Source: an uncultured Prevotellaceae bacterium
GTDB lineage: Bacteria > Bacteroidota > Bacteroidia > Bacteroidales > Bacteroidaceae
Length of the DNA stretch: 64,000 nucleotides
Reading direction: 5' to 3'
Assembly (NCBI GenBank): GCA_947166305.1
Contig: CAMVDV010000002.1
Span: forward strand, 62,001 to 126,000
The notes under the pieces were generated by a model, which was not told the DNA's origin, did no database searches, and worked only from the letters and a program-made list of their open reading frames with translations. Positions 33,989 through 41,945 of the stretch are shown here, in pieces (the stretch's first letter is position 1; every line of letters starts with the position of its first letter). Made by a program: the position numbers and the translations under genes.

Positions 33989-34076
33989 CCGTTATCGGAA
34001 GAACGCCTGACCATTATCGGCAGAAGGCCGAGCACTTATCGGAAGAAGCCTTGACCGTTATCTGCAGAGCACTGTA
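33989..34076. repeat. 22-bp tandem array F
   Basis: CCGTTATC-type words start at 33989, 34011, 34033 and 34055, 22 bp apart. The unit resembles array A (GACCGTTAT...). It lies inside the gene run, 84 nt after the DUF1080 stop and 59 nt before the next ATG. Confidence 0.8.
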
Positions 34077-34134
34077 CGGGCACGGAAGCAAAGGCCTGCG
34101 GGTACATCCGAAACTTCAAAAATCAGCAGAAGAG

Positions 34135-35022
34135 ATGAAGAAAATTCTCATGATCGTCTGCCTTGCTGCCACCTTCCTGGGCTTCGGCATCAACGCAGAC
34201 GCCAAGAAGAAGGAGATAGCATTCCAGATGTATAGCGTCCGAAGCCTCATCGGCGGCGCCGACCAGTACGCCAAGAACCACGAGAGCACGCTGAAGGCTC
34301 TGGCCAAAATGGGCTACACTGCCGTCGAAGCAGCCAATTACGGCGACGGCAAACTCTACGGCATCAGTCCCGAACAGTTCAAGGCCGACATCGAGGCAGC
34401 AGGCATGAAAGTGCTCTCAAGCCACGTCGGACACAACCTGAACGCCGAGGAACTGAAGTCGGGCAACTTTGACGGAGCACTCAAATGGTGGCAACAGTGC
34501 ATCGACGCCCACAAGCGTGCCGGCATGAAGTACATCGTCAACCCCGGAGTCAACTACCCGAAGACACTCGCCGAAGCCGACGTCATCTGCAAATACCTGA
34601 ACAAAGTGGGCGAAATGGTGAACGCCGCCGGCATGAAGTTCGGCTACCACAACCACTCGCACGAGTTCGGAAAGGTGGAAGACAAAGTCTGGTACGACTA
34701 CATGCTCCAGCACACCGACGCCGACAAAGTCTTCTTCGAGATGGACGTCTATTGGGCTGTCCGCGGACAGGTCAGCCCCGTGGAATACTTCAAGAAGTAT
34801 CCCGGCCGCTTCACCCTGCTCCACATCAAGGACCACAGAGAGTTCGGCGAGAGCGGCATGGTAGGCTTCGACGCCATCTTCAACAATGCCGACGTAGCAG
34901 GCCTGAAAGGATGGATCGTGGAACTGGAAGGCAGCAACCGACCCAACATCCTGGACGGCATGAAGGTCTGCGCCGACTATGTGAAGGCCGCCAAGTTCGT
35001 CAAGCCAACCTACGACAAATAA
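34135..35022 (+). CDS. Secreted TIM-barrel sugar isomerase/epimerase-like protein
   Basis: A 295-residue protein of the xylose-isomerase-like TIM-barrel (AP endonuclease 2) superfamily. It has a signal peptide (MKKILMIVCLAATFLGFGIN). The barrel starts IAFQMYSVRSLIGG. Likely metal ligands lie in YHNHSHEFG (His), FFEMDVYWA (Glu/Asp), LLHIKDHREFG (His) and WIVELEGS (Glu). It probably acts on a sugar intermediate in the periplasm, in sequence with the Gfo/Idh/MocA and DUF1080 proteins. The reaction (isomerase, epimerase or lyase) cannot be told from sequence. Confidence 0.83.
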   Translation: MKKILMIVCLAATFLGFGINADAKKKEIAFQMYSVRSLIGGADQYAKNHESTLKALAKMGYTAVEAANYGDGKLYGISPEQFKADIEAAGMKVLSSHVGHNLNAEELKSGNFDGALKWWQQCIDAHKRAGMKYIVNPGVNYPKTLAEADVICKYLNKVGEMVNAAGMKFGYHNHSHEFGKVEDKVWYDYMLQHTDADKVFFEMDVYWAVRGQVSPVEYFKKYPGRFTLLHIKDHREFGESGMVGFDAIFNNADVAGLKGWIVELEGSNRPNILDGMKVCADYVKAAKFVKPTYDK

Positions 35023-35033
35023 ACATCTTTCAT

Positions 35034-35145
35034 TCATAATTCATAATTCATAATTCACAAATCATAATTCATAATTGTCTCCACTGCCGTACTATCAGGC
35101 GTAGCCCTTAATTATGAATTATGAATTGTGAATTATGAATTTCTT
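35034..35145. repeat. ATTCATA/ATGAATT simple repeats
   Basis: Runs of CATAATT on one side and ATGAATT on the other, with about 7-bp spacing, separated by a short GC-rich stretch. They fill the spacer between the TIM-barrel gene and tatC. The two runs are inverted and could pair. Confidence 0.65.
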
Positions 35146-35150
35146 TCAGT

Positions 35151-35987
35151 ATGGAGATAGAAGACAAAAAAGGCGCAAATCCCGAAGAAGAAGAAGAAGA
35201 ACAGGAAGGCGCGATGTCCTTTTGGGACCACCTCGAGGTGCTGCGTTGGGCCGTGTTCCGCAGTGCCTGCGTGCTGACCGCCGTCATGGTGGCCACGTTC
35301 ATCGCCATGCCTTACATCTTCGACCGCTTCATCCTCGCCCCCACCTCCAACGACTTCTTCACCTATCGCTGGCTCAATGCCATCGGCGGAGACCTCGTCA
35401 GCCTCTCGCCCGACTTTGATGTGCAGATCATCAACATCAGCGTTGCCAGCCAATTCATGACCCACATCACCACATCCATCTCCCTCGCCGCCGTCATCGC
35501 CTTTCCCTACTTCCTCTGGGAGGTGTGGAAGTTCATCGAACCGGCACTCTTCGAGGACGAGATAAGACACCTCCGACCCGCCTTCCTGGGCAGCACTGTC
35601 ATGTTCTATCTGGGCTGCGCCATCGGCTACACACTCGTCTTCCCCTTCACCTTCCGCTTCCTCGTCGAATACAACCTCAGCTCCAGCATCACCAACCAAA
35701 TCAACCTGCAGAGCTACATCGACAACTTCACCATGCTCATCCTCGTCATGGGCATCGTCTTCGAAATGCCCCTGCTGGCATGGCTGCTGAGCCTGATGGG
35801 CATCCTCCGCAAAGGTTTCCTCCGCGAGTACAAGCGTCACGCCATCGTAGTGCTGCTCGTCTCGGCAGCAATCATCACCCCGAGCGGCGACCCCTTCACC
35901 CTCATGCTCGTCTTCGTGCCGCTCTACGTCCTCTACGAACTTTCCATCCTCGTCGTAAAGGACGACAAGGCAAAAGATTCCCTCTGA
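35151..35987 (+). CDS. tatC: Twin-arginine translocase subunit TatC
   Basis: A 278-residue inner-membrane protein with six helices. Conserved TatC features are MSFWDHLEVLRWAVFRS near residue 22, AVIAFPYFLWEVWKFIEPAL with LFEDEIRHLRP, and FEMPLLAWLLSLMGI. TatC binds the twin-arginine signal. The first 21 residues are an acidic extension (EEEEEEQEG); the start could instead be the internal Met before SFWDHL. It is last in the run that begins with the oxidoreductase at 30079 and includes tatA. Confidence 0.93.
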   Translation: MEIEDKKGANPEEEEEEQEGAMSFWDHLEVLRWAVFRSACVLTAVMVATFIAMPYIFDRFILAPTSNDFFTYRWLNAIGGDLVSLSPDFDVQIINISVASQFMTHITTSISLAAVIAFPYFLWEVWKFIEPALFEDEIRHLRPAFLGSTVMFYLGCAIGYTLVFPFTFRFLVEYNLSSSITNQINLQSYIDNFTMLILVMGIVFEMPLLAWLLSLMGILRKGFLREYKRHAIVVLLVSAAIITPSGDPFTLMLVFVPLYVLYELSILVVKDDKAKDSL

Positions 35988-36123
35988 CGTCCCGCACACA
36001 AGCCTGCAGCATCCAAACACATTTTCAAGAAGGTTTTTTGCTTTTCAGCCCCCATTTATTACACAAAAAAGCCAAAAGTGTGCATATTCTGCACCCGAAA
36101 TGTGTAAAAAAACATACTAATTC

Positions 36124-36154
36124 TTGCACGAAACCAAATAATATCGTAACTTTG
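36124..36154 (+). promoter_or_regulatory. Promoter of the ompA-like gene
   Basis: TTG at 36124-36126, a 20-nt spacer, then TAACTTTG at 36147-36154. This gives a leader of about 80 nt before the ATG at 36236. Confidence 0.6.
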
Positions 36155-36235
36155 CGGCGAATAAAAGCGCATTGAACGGCGAAAAACACAAAAAAGAAGA
36201 AAAGAACTAAAATAATGTTAATCAATTTTAAGAAC

Positions 36236-37291
36236 ATGAAAAAGATTACTCTCGTGATTGCTATGTTTGGCATGGCAATGGCTGCCAGCGCACAGAGCTC
36301 TGGTCAGAAGTTTTTCGACAATTGGTCAATCGGCCTTGAAGGTGGCGTGGGAACCAACCTTCACGACTGGGACACTCCCAATGGTGCTGTTGCAGGCATC
36401 AACTTCACCAAGGGCATCACTCCCGTGCTGAGCTTGGAATTCCAAATTCAGGGCGGCATCAACAACAATGGCAACTGGAACATGGGCCACAGCAGCAATG
36501 TCTTCGACAACATGTCTGTCTTCGGTAACACCAAGGTGAACCTGATGAACTGGTTCGGTGGCTACAAGGGCACACGTCGCGTCTTCGAGATTCAGGCTCG
36601 CGGCGGTCTCGGCTACATGCGCCATTTCTATCCCAACTTCGCAGGCAATCCCACCAAGAGCGGCAACGACCTGAACCGCATGGTGGCTAAGTTCGGCCTC
36701 GACTTCGACTTCAATCTCGGACAGAAGAAGGCTTGGACCATCAGCCTCCGTCCTGCAGTTGTCCTCAAGGCCGGCAAGGAGACTTCTGGCGAGTTCATTC
36801 CTTGCGAAAGTGGCTGCGACGCTTATGGCCACAACGCACAGGGTCAGGTTACAGCAGCTGTCACCTATCACTTCAAGACCAGCGCCGGCAACCACCAGAA
36901 CTTCGCATTCGTAGCTCCCGCAGCCGTGACAAAGGTTGTCGAGAAGGTTGTCGAGAAGCCCGTAGAGAAGGTTGTCGAGAAGGTTGTCGAGAAGGTTGTC
37001 ACCAAGAACGTTGGCAACGGCAACGTAACAGTTGAGTTCGCTCAGAACAAGGCTAACCTCAGCAACACCGCCAAGGCTAAGCTGAACACCATCGAGAAGG
37101 GCACCACAGTCATCCTCGACGGCTATGCATCTCCCGAAGGCGCAAGAGCTTACAACCAGAAGCTCTCTCAGCGTCGTTGCGAGGCTGTGAAGGCTTATCT
37201 CGAAGACCGTGGTGTGAAGGTGACCGACGTGAAGGCACACGGTGCCGAAGGTGCAGAGTCACAGCGCGTGGTTTATGTAACAATCAAGTAA
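36236..37291 (+). CDS. OmpA-family outer-membrane protein
   Basis: A 351-residue protein with a signal peptide (MKKITLVIAMFGMAMAASAQ), an eight-strand-like barrel (residues 25-225) and a C-terminal OmpA peptidoglycan-binding domain. The last contains VILDGYASPEGARAYNQKLSQ and RRCEAVKAYLEDRGV. Between them lies a linker of repeated VEKVV/VEKPV units (about residues 232-258), encoded by repeats of AAGGTTGTCGAG. It ties the outer membrane to peptidoglycan. I used the Met at 36236; an upstream ATG would add LINFKN before the signal. It is followed by a strong terminator. Confidence 0.88.
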   Translation: MKKITLVIAMFGMAMAASAQSSGQKFFDNWSIGLEGGVGTNLHDWDTPNGAVAGINFTKGITPVLSLEFQIQGGINNNGNWNMGHSSNVFDNMSVFGNTKVNLMNWFGGYKGTRRVFEIQARGGLGYMRHFYPNFAGNPTKSGNDLNRMVAKFGLDFDFNLGQKKAWTISLRPAVVLKAGKETSGEFIPCESGCDAYGHNAQGQVTAAVTYHFKTSAGNHQNFAFVAPAAVTKVVEKVVEKPVEKVVEKVVEKVVTKNVGNGNVTVEFAQNKANLSNTAKAKLNTIEKGTTVILDGYASPEGARAYNQKLSQRRCEAVKAYLEDRGVKVTDVKAHGAEGAESQRVVYVTIK

Positions 37292-37317
37292 ACCCAACAG
37301 AAACAAGAACCAAAGAT

Positions 37318-37349
37318 GGGGTGCGCCGAATGTCGGCGCACCCCTTTTT
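37318..37349 (+). terminator. Terminator of the ompA-like gene
   Basis: GGGGTGCGCCGA...TCGGCGCACCCC stem, 12 bp with a 4-nt loop, followed by TTTTTG, 26 nt after the stop codon. Confidence 0.9.
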
Positions 37350-37404
37350 GTTTGAAACAAATTGGAATAATTATAATAACTCCATTTCGGTAGAAGCAAT
37401 CGCC

Positions 37405-37499
37405 GTAGGGACGCGCCGTGGCGCGTCCGCGTTCGCTTCGGAAATGCAGCAGAGGAGAATGTGGCGCGGTTGGCGGACGCGCCACGGCGCGTCCCTACA
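37405..37499. repeat. GC-rich palindromes, copies 3 and 4, as an inverted pair
   Basis: Copy 3 (37405-37430, forward) and copy 4 (37473-37499, reverse) carry the same 20-bp core as at 2945-2970. They face each other across 42 bp and could form one large hairpin. Confidence 0.85.
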
Positions 37500-37543
37500 T
37501 TTTCGTGCGTAGCAGTGTCAAAATACCAGGTCTGCAAACATAG

Positions 37544-37609
37544 CGTGGTTAGTTGCCAAACTAAACGTGGTAAATTCCGAAACTAAACGTGTTTAGTTTG
37601 CCAACTAAA
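37544..37609. repeat. 22-bp tandem array G
   Basis: CGTGGT/CGTGTTTA words start at 37544, 37566 and 37588, 22 bp apart. The repeated part is CCAAACTAAACGTGG-like, related to array I. Confidence 0.7.
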
Positions 37610-37674
37610 CAGCGTGAGTCCGATGCCTCTCCTTTTCCCGGGGAAACCCACACGAGGATTGACACACTCGCCAA

Positions 37675-37700
37675 GTAGGGACGCGCCGTGGCGCGTCCGC
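37675..37700 (+). repeat. GC-rich palindrome, copy 5
   Basis: Same GTA-plus-20-bp core, preceded by CCAA as in copy 6. Confidence 0.85.
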
Positions 37701-37765
37701 CGACCTCAAGTGTCACACAGAAAGCACAGAAATCACAGAAAAGGTTTAGTGGCCTATTGTATCTT

Positions 37766-37887
37766 GTGCGTGCGGATTTGCTGGTCCGCACGCAGGGAAT
37801 ATAGGGATTTGCAATCCCGCTATAATTGATTTATCGCATTACAAATGCTTATATTAAATGCTGTCGGATTGCAAATCCGCCAGAACG
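37766..37887. repeat. Diverged copy of the 175-bp multi-palindrome element
   Basis: This has the same order of palindromes as 6789-7313: TGCGGATTTGCTGGTCCGCA, GGGATTTGCAATCCC, GCATTACAAATGC and CGGATTGCAAATCCG. Spacers between them are of similar length but differ in sequence. The 3' tail of the element is missing. The stems are kept by paired changes, for example in the third palindrome loop. Confidence 0.8.
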
Positions 37888-37905
37888 AGATGACCCATCT
37901 CCCAA

Positions 37906-37930
37906 GTAGGGACGCGCCGTGGCGCGTCCC
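37906..37930 (+). repeat. GC-rich palindrome, copy 6
   Basis: Same core as at 2945-2970, directly downstream of the diverged 175-bp element. Confidence 0.85.
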
Positions 37931-38014
37931 TGTTCGCTGCGAAAGTGCGGCGGAGGAGCATGTGGCACGTTCCCGACAGGCAAAACGGGCGGACAACATT
38001 AAAATTGAAAACGA

Positions 38015-38080
38015 CTCCTTAGTAGATGACAATCTACTCCTTAGTAAATAGCAATCTACTCCTTAGTAAACTTCATTTTA
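38015..38080. repeat. 22-bp tandem array H
   Basis: CTCCTTAGTA starts at 38015, 38037 and 38059, 22 bp apart. The unit core is CTCCTTAGTAAATAGCAATC. A weaker fourth unit begins at 38081. Its sequence is unrelated to the other arrays. The rest of the spacer up to 38468 holds only a possible promoter. Confidence 0.85.
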
Positions 38081-38220
38081 CTAATTGATGTTTCGGGAAA
38101 CACAAACAGGTCTGTCTATTTCCACCCTGTTTCACCCCTCGAATTTGATAAAAACACACGATAAGAAGAAAATTTTAGCAATTTTCTCTTGATAGTTGCT
38201 TCCCTTTCGATGAAAATCAT

Positions 38221-38228
38221 TACTTTTG
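38221..38228 (+). promoter_or_regulatory. Possible -7 box for the WG/zinc-finger gene
   Basis: TACTTTTG fits TAnnTTTG but lies 240 nt before the ATG, and the nearest TTG gives a long 22-nt spacer. Confidence 0.3.
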
Positions 38229-38468
38229 CATTGTGTTTCGAAGAGGCACAACATTTTGCTCAAATTCCCTGTCGAATCACCACCACGAAAAGGAAAAACG
38301 AGCAAACGACCCAAACGTATTTGGAGTACGCACCAAGAGTGCGTCTTCTCCATAACGTTTGGGGGCTTGTGGTGAGCCTGACAGGGATATGGCAGGAGCG
38401 CACTCTTTTCATATCCATGAGTTAGTGCTAACTTGTTGAATAAAATAAACGATTAGTATTAACAAAAA

Positions 38469-39605
38469 ATGAATATGAAACAGACATTATTTATCATGGT
38501 GTTGGCAATGGGAATGTGCAGTATCAAAATGAGTGCGCAGACAAAGAAACAGTCTGTTACAAAGCATACAACAACGTCTCGTTCTACGAATTCACAACAA
38601 GGAGGACAAATTATGAAGTTCCGACAGGTTGGTGAGGATGGCTATGTTTGGTATAAGTTGAAGCGTGGAAATCTTTATGGTGTTCGCGACTCAGAGGGGA
38701 ACGACATTATTCCAATAAAATATGATGAGGTGAATTATATATGTAAAGAGGAAAAGGGATTCCACTATTTTAAAGTAAAAGAAGGAAAGTTCGAAGGTGC
38801 CTTCACGAGGGAAGGAACTATGGTTGTTTCGCCAAATAGCAGATATTGGCTGATAGAATTAGAAGGTGCATCCTCACCTAAAATTGATAACGGAGGAATG
38901 GTTTTTTGGATTGCGAAAAAAGAAAATGACAATACTGCAATTATTTTAGATGCGAGAGGTAAATATGTGATTAAGTTGCCAGAAGGTTGTATATGGGCTC
39001 ATTTGAATAGCTCTTTTGGTGATATCAAAAATATGTTTAGTTTTGCAGGAATTAATTATTTCCAAATTGAAGGTTCCGGAGCAAAGATAGGAATATTTGA
39101 TTTAGATGGTAATCAAATTGCCCCACCAATATATAACATGTGTTATCTACAAGATTGGGGCAATACTATTTCAAAAGAATTGGATGGTAAAAAGACACAA
39201 GAAAAGATAGAATACAAGTGCAGTACAAAATTCAATTACACTCCTTTTGAGAGTTTATACTTTGCCTTTAGCAAGCAATCTTTATCACCCTCCAGCACTT
39301 CTATGAATACATCGAATTCGACCGTCACGTCTTCATCCAACAGAAATTCTAACAATGCCAGTTCTACAGGTGGCACGCAGACAATAGTTGTAGAGCATCA
39401 TCGTGATCCTATACCTGTTCAGCAATGGCAGGCATGTTGGGCCTGCGGGGGAATGGGAACAATGGGATGTGACGGTTGCGGTGGCTCTGGTACAAAGTAC
39501 ATTGGGGACAACCTGCGTAGATGCGGTCTTTGTAATGGTCAAGGAATAAGGCCATGCAATATCTGCTATGGCAACAAGGGGCAATATATAACTGTGTACC
39601 AATAG
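38469..39605 (+). CDS. Secreted protein with WG-like repeats and a DnaJ-type Cys-rich domain
   Basis: A 378-residue protein with a signal peptide (TLFIMVLAMGMCSIKMSAQ). Residues about 50-220 carry WG-type repeats (GNLYGVRDSEGNDIIPIKYD, KIGIFDLDGNQIAPPIY). A Ser/Asn/Thr-rich linker (about 275-305) leads to a C-terminal cysteine domain with four CxxC/CxxCxG motifs: CWACGGMG, CDGCGGSG, CGLCNGQG and CNICYGNKG. This is the zinc-binding pattern of DnaJ, here in an exported protein. Codon use is clearly more AT-rich than neighbouring genes, suggesting transfer. Function unknown. Confidence 0.75.
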   Translation: MNMKQTLFIMVLAMGMCSIKMSAQTKKQSVTKHTTTSRSTNSQQGGQIMKFRQVGEDGYVWYKLKRGNLYGVRDSEGNDIIPIKYDEVNYICKEEKGFHYFKVKEGKFEGAFTREGTMVVSPNSRYWLIELEGASSPKIDNGGMVFWIAKKENDNTAIILDARGKYVIKLPEGCIWAHLNSSFGDIKNMFSFAGINYFQIEGSGAKIGIFDLDGNQIAPPIYNMCYLQDWGNTISKELDGKKTQEKIEYKCSTKFNYTPFESLYFAFSKQSLSPSSTSMNTSNSTVTSSSNRNSNNASSTGGTQTIVVEHHRDPIPVQQWQACWACGGMGTMGCDGCGGSGTKYIGDNLRRCGLCNGQGIRPCNICYGNKGQYITVYQ

Positions 39606-39632
39606 TGACAAGACTTATTCTTATTAACATCA

Positions 39633-39661
39633 TAAGCCGTCCACCCGTGGGCGGCTTTTTA
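39633..39661 (+). terminator. Terminator after the WG/zinc-finger gene
   Basis: AAGCCGTCCA/TGGGCGGCTT stem, CCCG loop and T-run, about 30 nt after the stop codon. Confidence 0.8.
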
Positions 39662-39843
39662 TGTTCTTAGTGAACTTGTCGGCACACGCAATGTTTTTCG
39701 CTGATGCGTGCAGAGAAAGGCAGAAGCAAATCTCTTTACAGAAATCCCTTCTGCCAATCGTGTGTTAGGTGGTTAAAAGCTTAATAAAGCTGAAAAGTTC
39801 TTTTTTCACCTTTTCTCTTTTTCTGCTTTTCACTTTTTCTTCG

Positions 39844-39851
39844 TACCTTTG
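39844..39851 (+). promoter_or_regulatory. -7 box directly before the Ig-like lipoprotein gene
   Basis: TACCTTTG ends 8 nt before the ATG at 39860. With the usual start point a few nt after the box, the mRNA would be nearly leaderless. Confidence 0.5.
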
Positions 39852-39859
39852 CAAATGAA

Positions 39860-41833
39860 ATGGCGAAAAACGTGAAGACGGGACACTTACTTGCAGCCTC
39901 TGCGCTGCTTCTTCTTGCTGCCTGCGCAAGCATTGGCAGTCCCGACGGCGGTATGTTCGACGAGACGCCGCCAAAGGTCGTGGCGAGCTATCCCACCGAC
40001 CGTTCCACTGGTGTCCTCGAGCGCAGGATGCGCATCCGCTTCGACGAATACATCAAGCTGGAGAATGCCAACGAGAAGGTCATCGTGTCGCCTCCTCAGA
40101 TTGAACCTGCCAACATCCGTGCCGACGGCAAGACGGTGAAGATAACGCTCTACGACAGTCTGAAGGCCAACACGACTTATACCATCGACTTCGGCGACGC
40201 TATCGTGGACAACAATGAGGGCAACCCGATGGGCTACTACACCTACAGCTTCAGCACGGGACAGGAGATTGACACGATGGAAGTGGCTGGCGCGGTGCTC
40301 AGCGCCGACAATCTGGAGCCGATAAAAGGCATTCTCGTCGGCCTCTATCCTCTTGACTCGCTCTTCAACGACACGATTATGAGGCAAAAGCCTTTCGGCC
40401 GTGTCTCCCGCACCAACGGTTCCGGCAGGTTCTGCATCAAGGGCGTCAAGCCTGGCAAGTACCGTGCCTTTGCCCTCGAGGACAAGGACGGCGACTTCCT
40501 CTTCTCGCAGAAAAGCGAGCGCATTGCCTTTCTGCAGGACACGATTGTCACGTCGTGCAAGTGGGACGTGCGCATGGACACCGTCTGGCGCGACACGACG
40601 CAGTACGACTCTATCCGTGTCATTCCATACGTCCATTACTTTCCCGACGACTTGGTGCTCAATGCCTTCCTCGAGGAAGGACAGGATCAGCATTTGCTCA
40701 AGAAGGAACGTCCCGACCCCGACGTCATGAAGTTCTTCTTCACAGCACCTGCCGACACGCTGCCTGTCGTCAAGGGTCTGAACTTCGACGAGAAGTGTCT
40801 CGTGGCTGATGCCTCGCTTCACTTCGATACCATCACCTATTGGATTACCGACACGGCCTTCACGCATCGCGAGGACACCGTCAAGCTTGAGCTTACGTTC
40901 CTCGAGACAGACACGACCGGAGTGCTTATGCCTCACACCGAATACATTGAGCTGGCACCGAAAGTGACTTGGGAGAAGCTGCGGAAGGACAGGGAGAAGA
41001 AGATACAGGACTGGAAGAAACAGCGCGAAAAGCAGCTGAAGAGGGCGAAGGGACTCTTGCCTGCGGAGAACAATCCCTTTGAAGTGACCTTCCTCGACCT
41101 TTCGGCCAAGCCGAGCGGAGGCATCGATCCTAACCAGAACGTGCGCTTCATCAGCAAGCAGCCCATTGCGAGTGCCGACACCTCACGAATGCACCTCTAC
41201 CGGAAGCAAGACAGTCTCTGGCTGCCGGAGCCTTTCCTTTTCCTGCCCGACCGCGACGTGAAGTCCTACACGCTCTATGCCGAATGGGAGCAGAAGCAGC
41301 AGTATCGCTTCACCATCGACAGCGCTGCCGTGGTGGGAGTCATGGGCGATCCCTGCAAGACCATGAAGAATGACTTTACCGTCAAGAGTGAGGACGAGTA
41401 CGGTTCGCTCTTTGTCCATGTCATTTTGCCCGACACGGCCCGCATCATCGTGCAACTGCTGAACCGTTCTGACAAGCCTGTGGCAGAACAAGTAGCAGGG
41501 AAGGACGGCAGAGCCGACTTCTTCTTTGTCCGTCCCGGCGATTACTATTTGCGATGTTTTGTTGACAATGACGGCAACGGCGTGTGGAGCTCCGGCCTCT
41601 ACGACAAAGGTTTGCCGCCCGAACAGGTCTTTTACTTCCCTAAGCCCATTCAGGTGAAGGCAAAGTGGGACATGGAGCAGGACTGGGCTCCGCTCAGTAT
41701 TCCTCGCATGACTCAGAAGCCCACCGAGATAACAAAGCAGAAGCCCGACAAGGAAAAGAACGTGAAGGAGCGCAACAAGCAACGTCTGCAACAGAAGCAG
41801 GCAGAGCGACAGCAGAGGAGGCAGAGTGATTAG
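39860..41833 (+). CDS. Lipoprotein with bacterial Ig-like domain
   Basis: A 657-residue lipoprotein with the lipobox LLLAAC at about residue 22. Residues 37-130 are a Big_5-type Ig-like domain (PPKVVASYPTDRSTGVLERR, RIRFDEYIKLENANEKV, YTIDFGDAIVDNNEGN). A carboxypeptidase-regulatory-like beta domain follows near residue 145 (GRFCIKGVKPGKYRAFALED). The middle is Lys-rich and the tail is a Gln/Lys/Arg-rich basic helix. It resembles Bacteroidetes Ig-like domain lipoproteins of about this length. It is likely at the outer membrane; function unknown. It is followed by a DUF3108 gene. Confidence 0.78.
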   Translation: MAKNVKTGHLLAASALLLLAACASIGSPDGGMFDETPPKVVASYPTDRSTGVLERRMRIRFDEYIKLENANEKVIVSPPQIEPANIRADGKTVKITLYDSLKANTTYTIDFGDAIVDNNEGNPMGYYTYSFSTGQEIDTMEVAGAVLSADNLEPIKGILVGLYPLDSLFNDTIMRQKPFGRVSRTNGSGRFCIKGVKPGKYRAFALEDKDGDFLFSQKSERIAFLQDTIVTSCKWDVRMDTVWRDTTQYDSIRVIPYVHYFPDDLVLNAFLEEGQDQHLLKKERPDPDVMKFFFTAPADTLPVVKGLNFDEKCLVADASLHFDTITYWITDTAFTHREDTVKLELTFLETDTTGVLMPHTEYIELAPKVTWEKLRKDREKKIQDWKKQREKQLKRAKGLLPAENNPFEVTFLDLSAKPSGGIDPNQNVRFISKQPIASADTSRMHLYRKQDSLWLPEPFLFLPDRDVKSYTLYAEWEQKQQYRFTIDSAAVVGVMGDPCKTMKNDFTVKSEDEYGSLFVHVILPDTARIIVQLLNRSDKPVAEQVAGKDGRADFFFVRPGDYYLRCFVDNDGNGVWSSGLYDKGLPPEQVFYFPKPIQVKAKWDMEQDWAPLSIPRMTQKPTEITKQKPDKEKNVKERNKQRLQQKQAERQQRRQSD

Positions 41834-41878
41834 GATTAGGGAATAGAGATTAGGGATTAGGGATTGGATGCTTTGCAT

Positions 41879-41903
41879 GTAGGGACGCGACGTGGCGCGT
41901 CCG
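41879..41903 (+). repeat. GC-rich palindrome, copy 7 (one mismatch)
   Basis: GTAGGGACGCGACGTGGCGC... differs from the other copies by one base in the left arm. It lies after a GATTAGG-word repeat (41831-41865) in the short spacer before the DUF3108 gene. Confidence 0.75.
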
Positions 41904-41945
41904 ACATGAGTGGATGACGGATTAGGGAATTACAAAAGAAATAAG

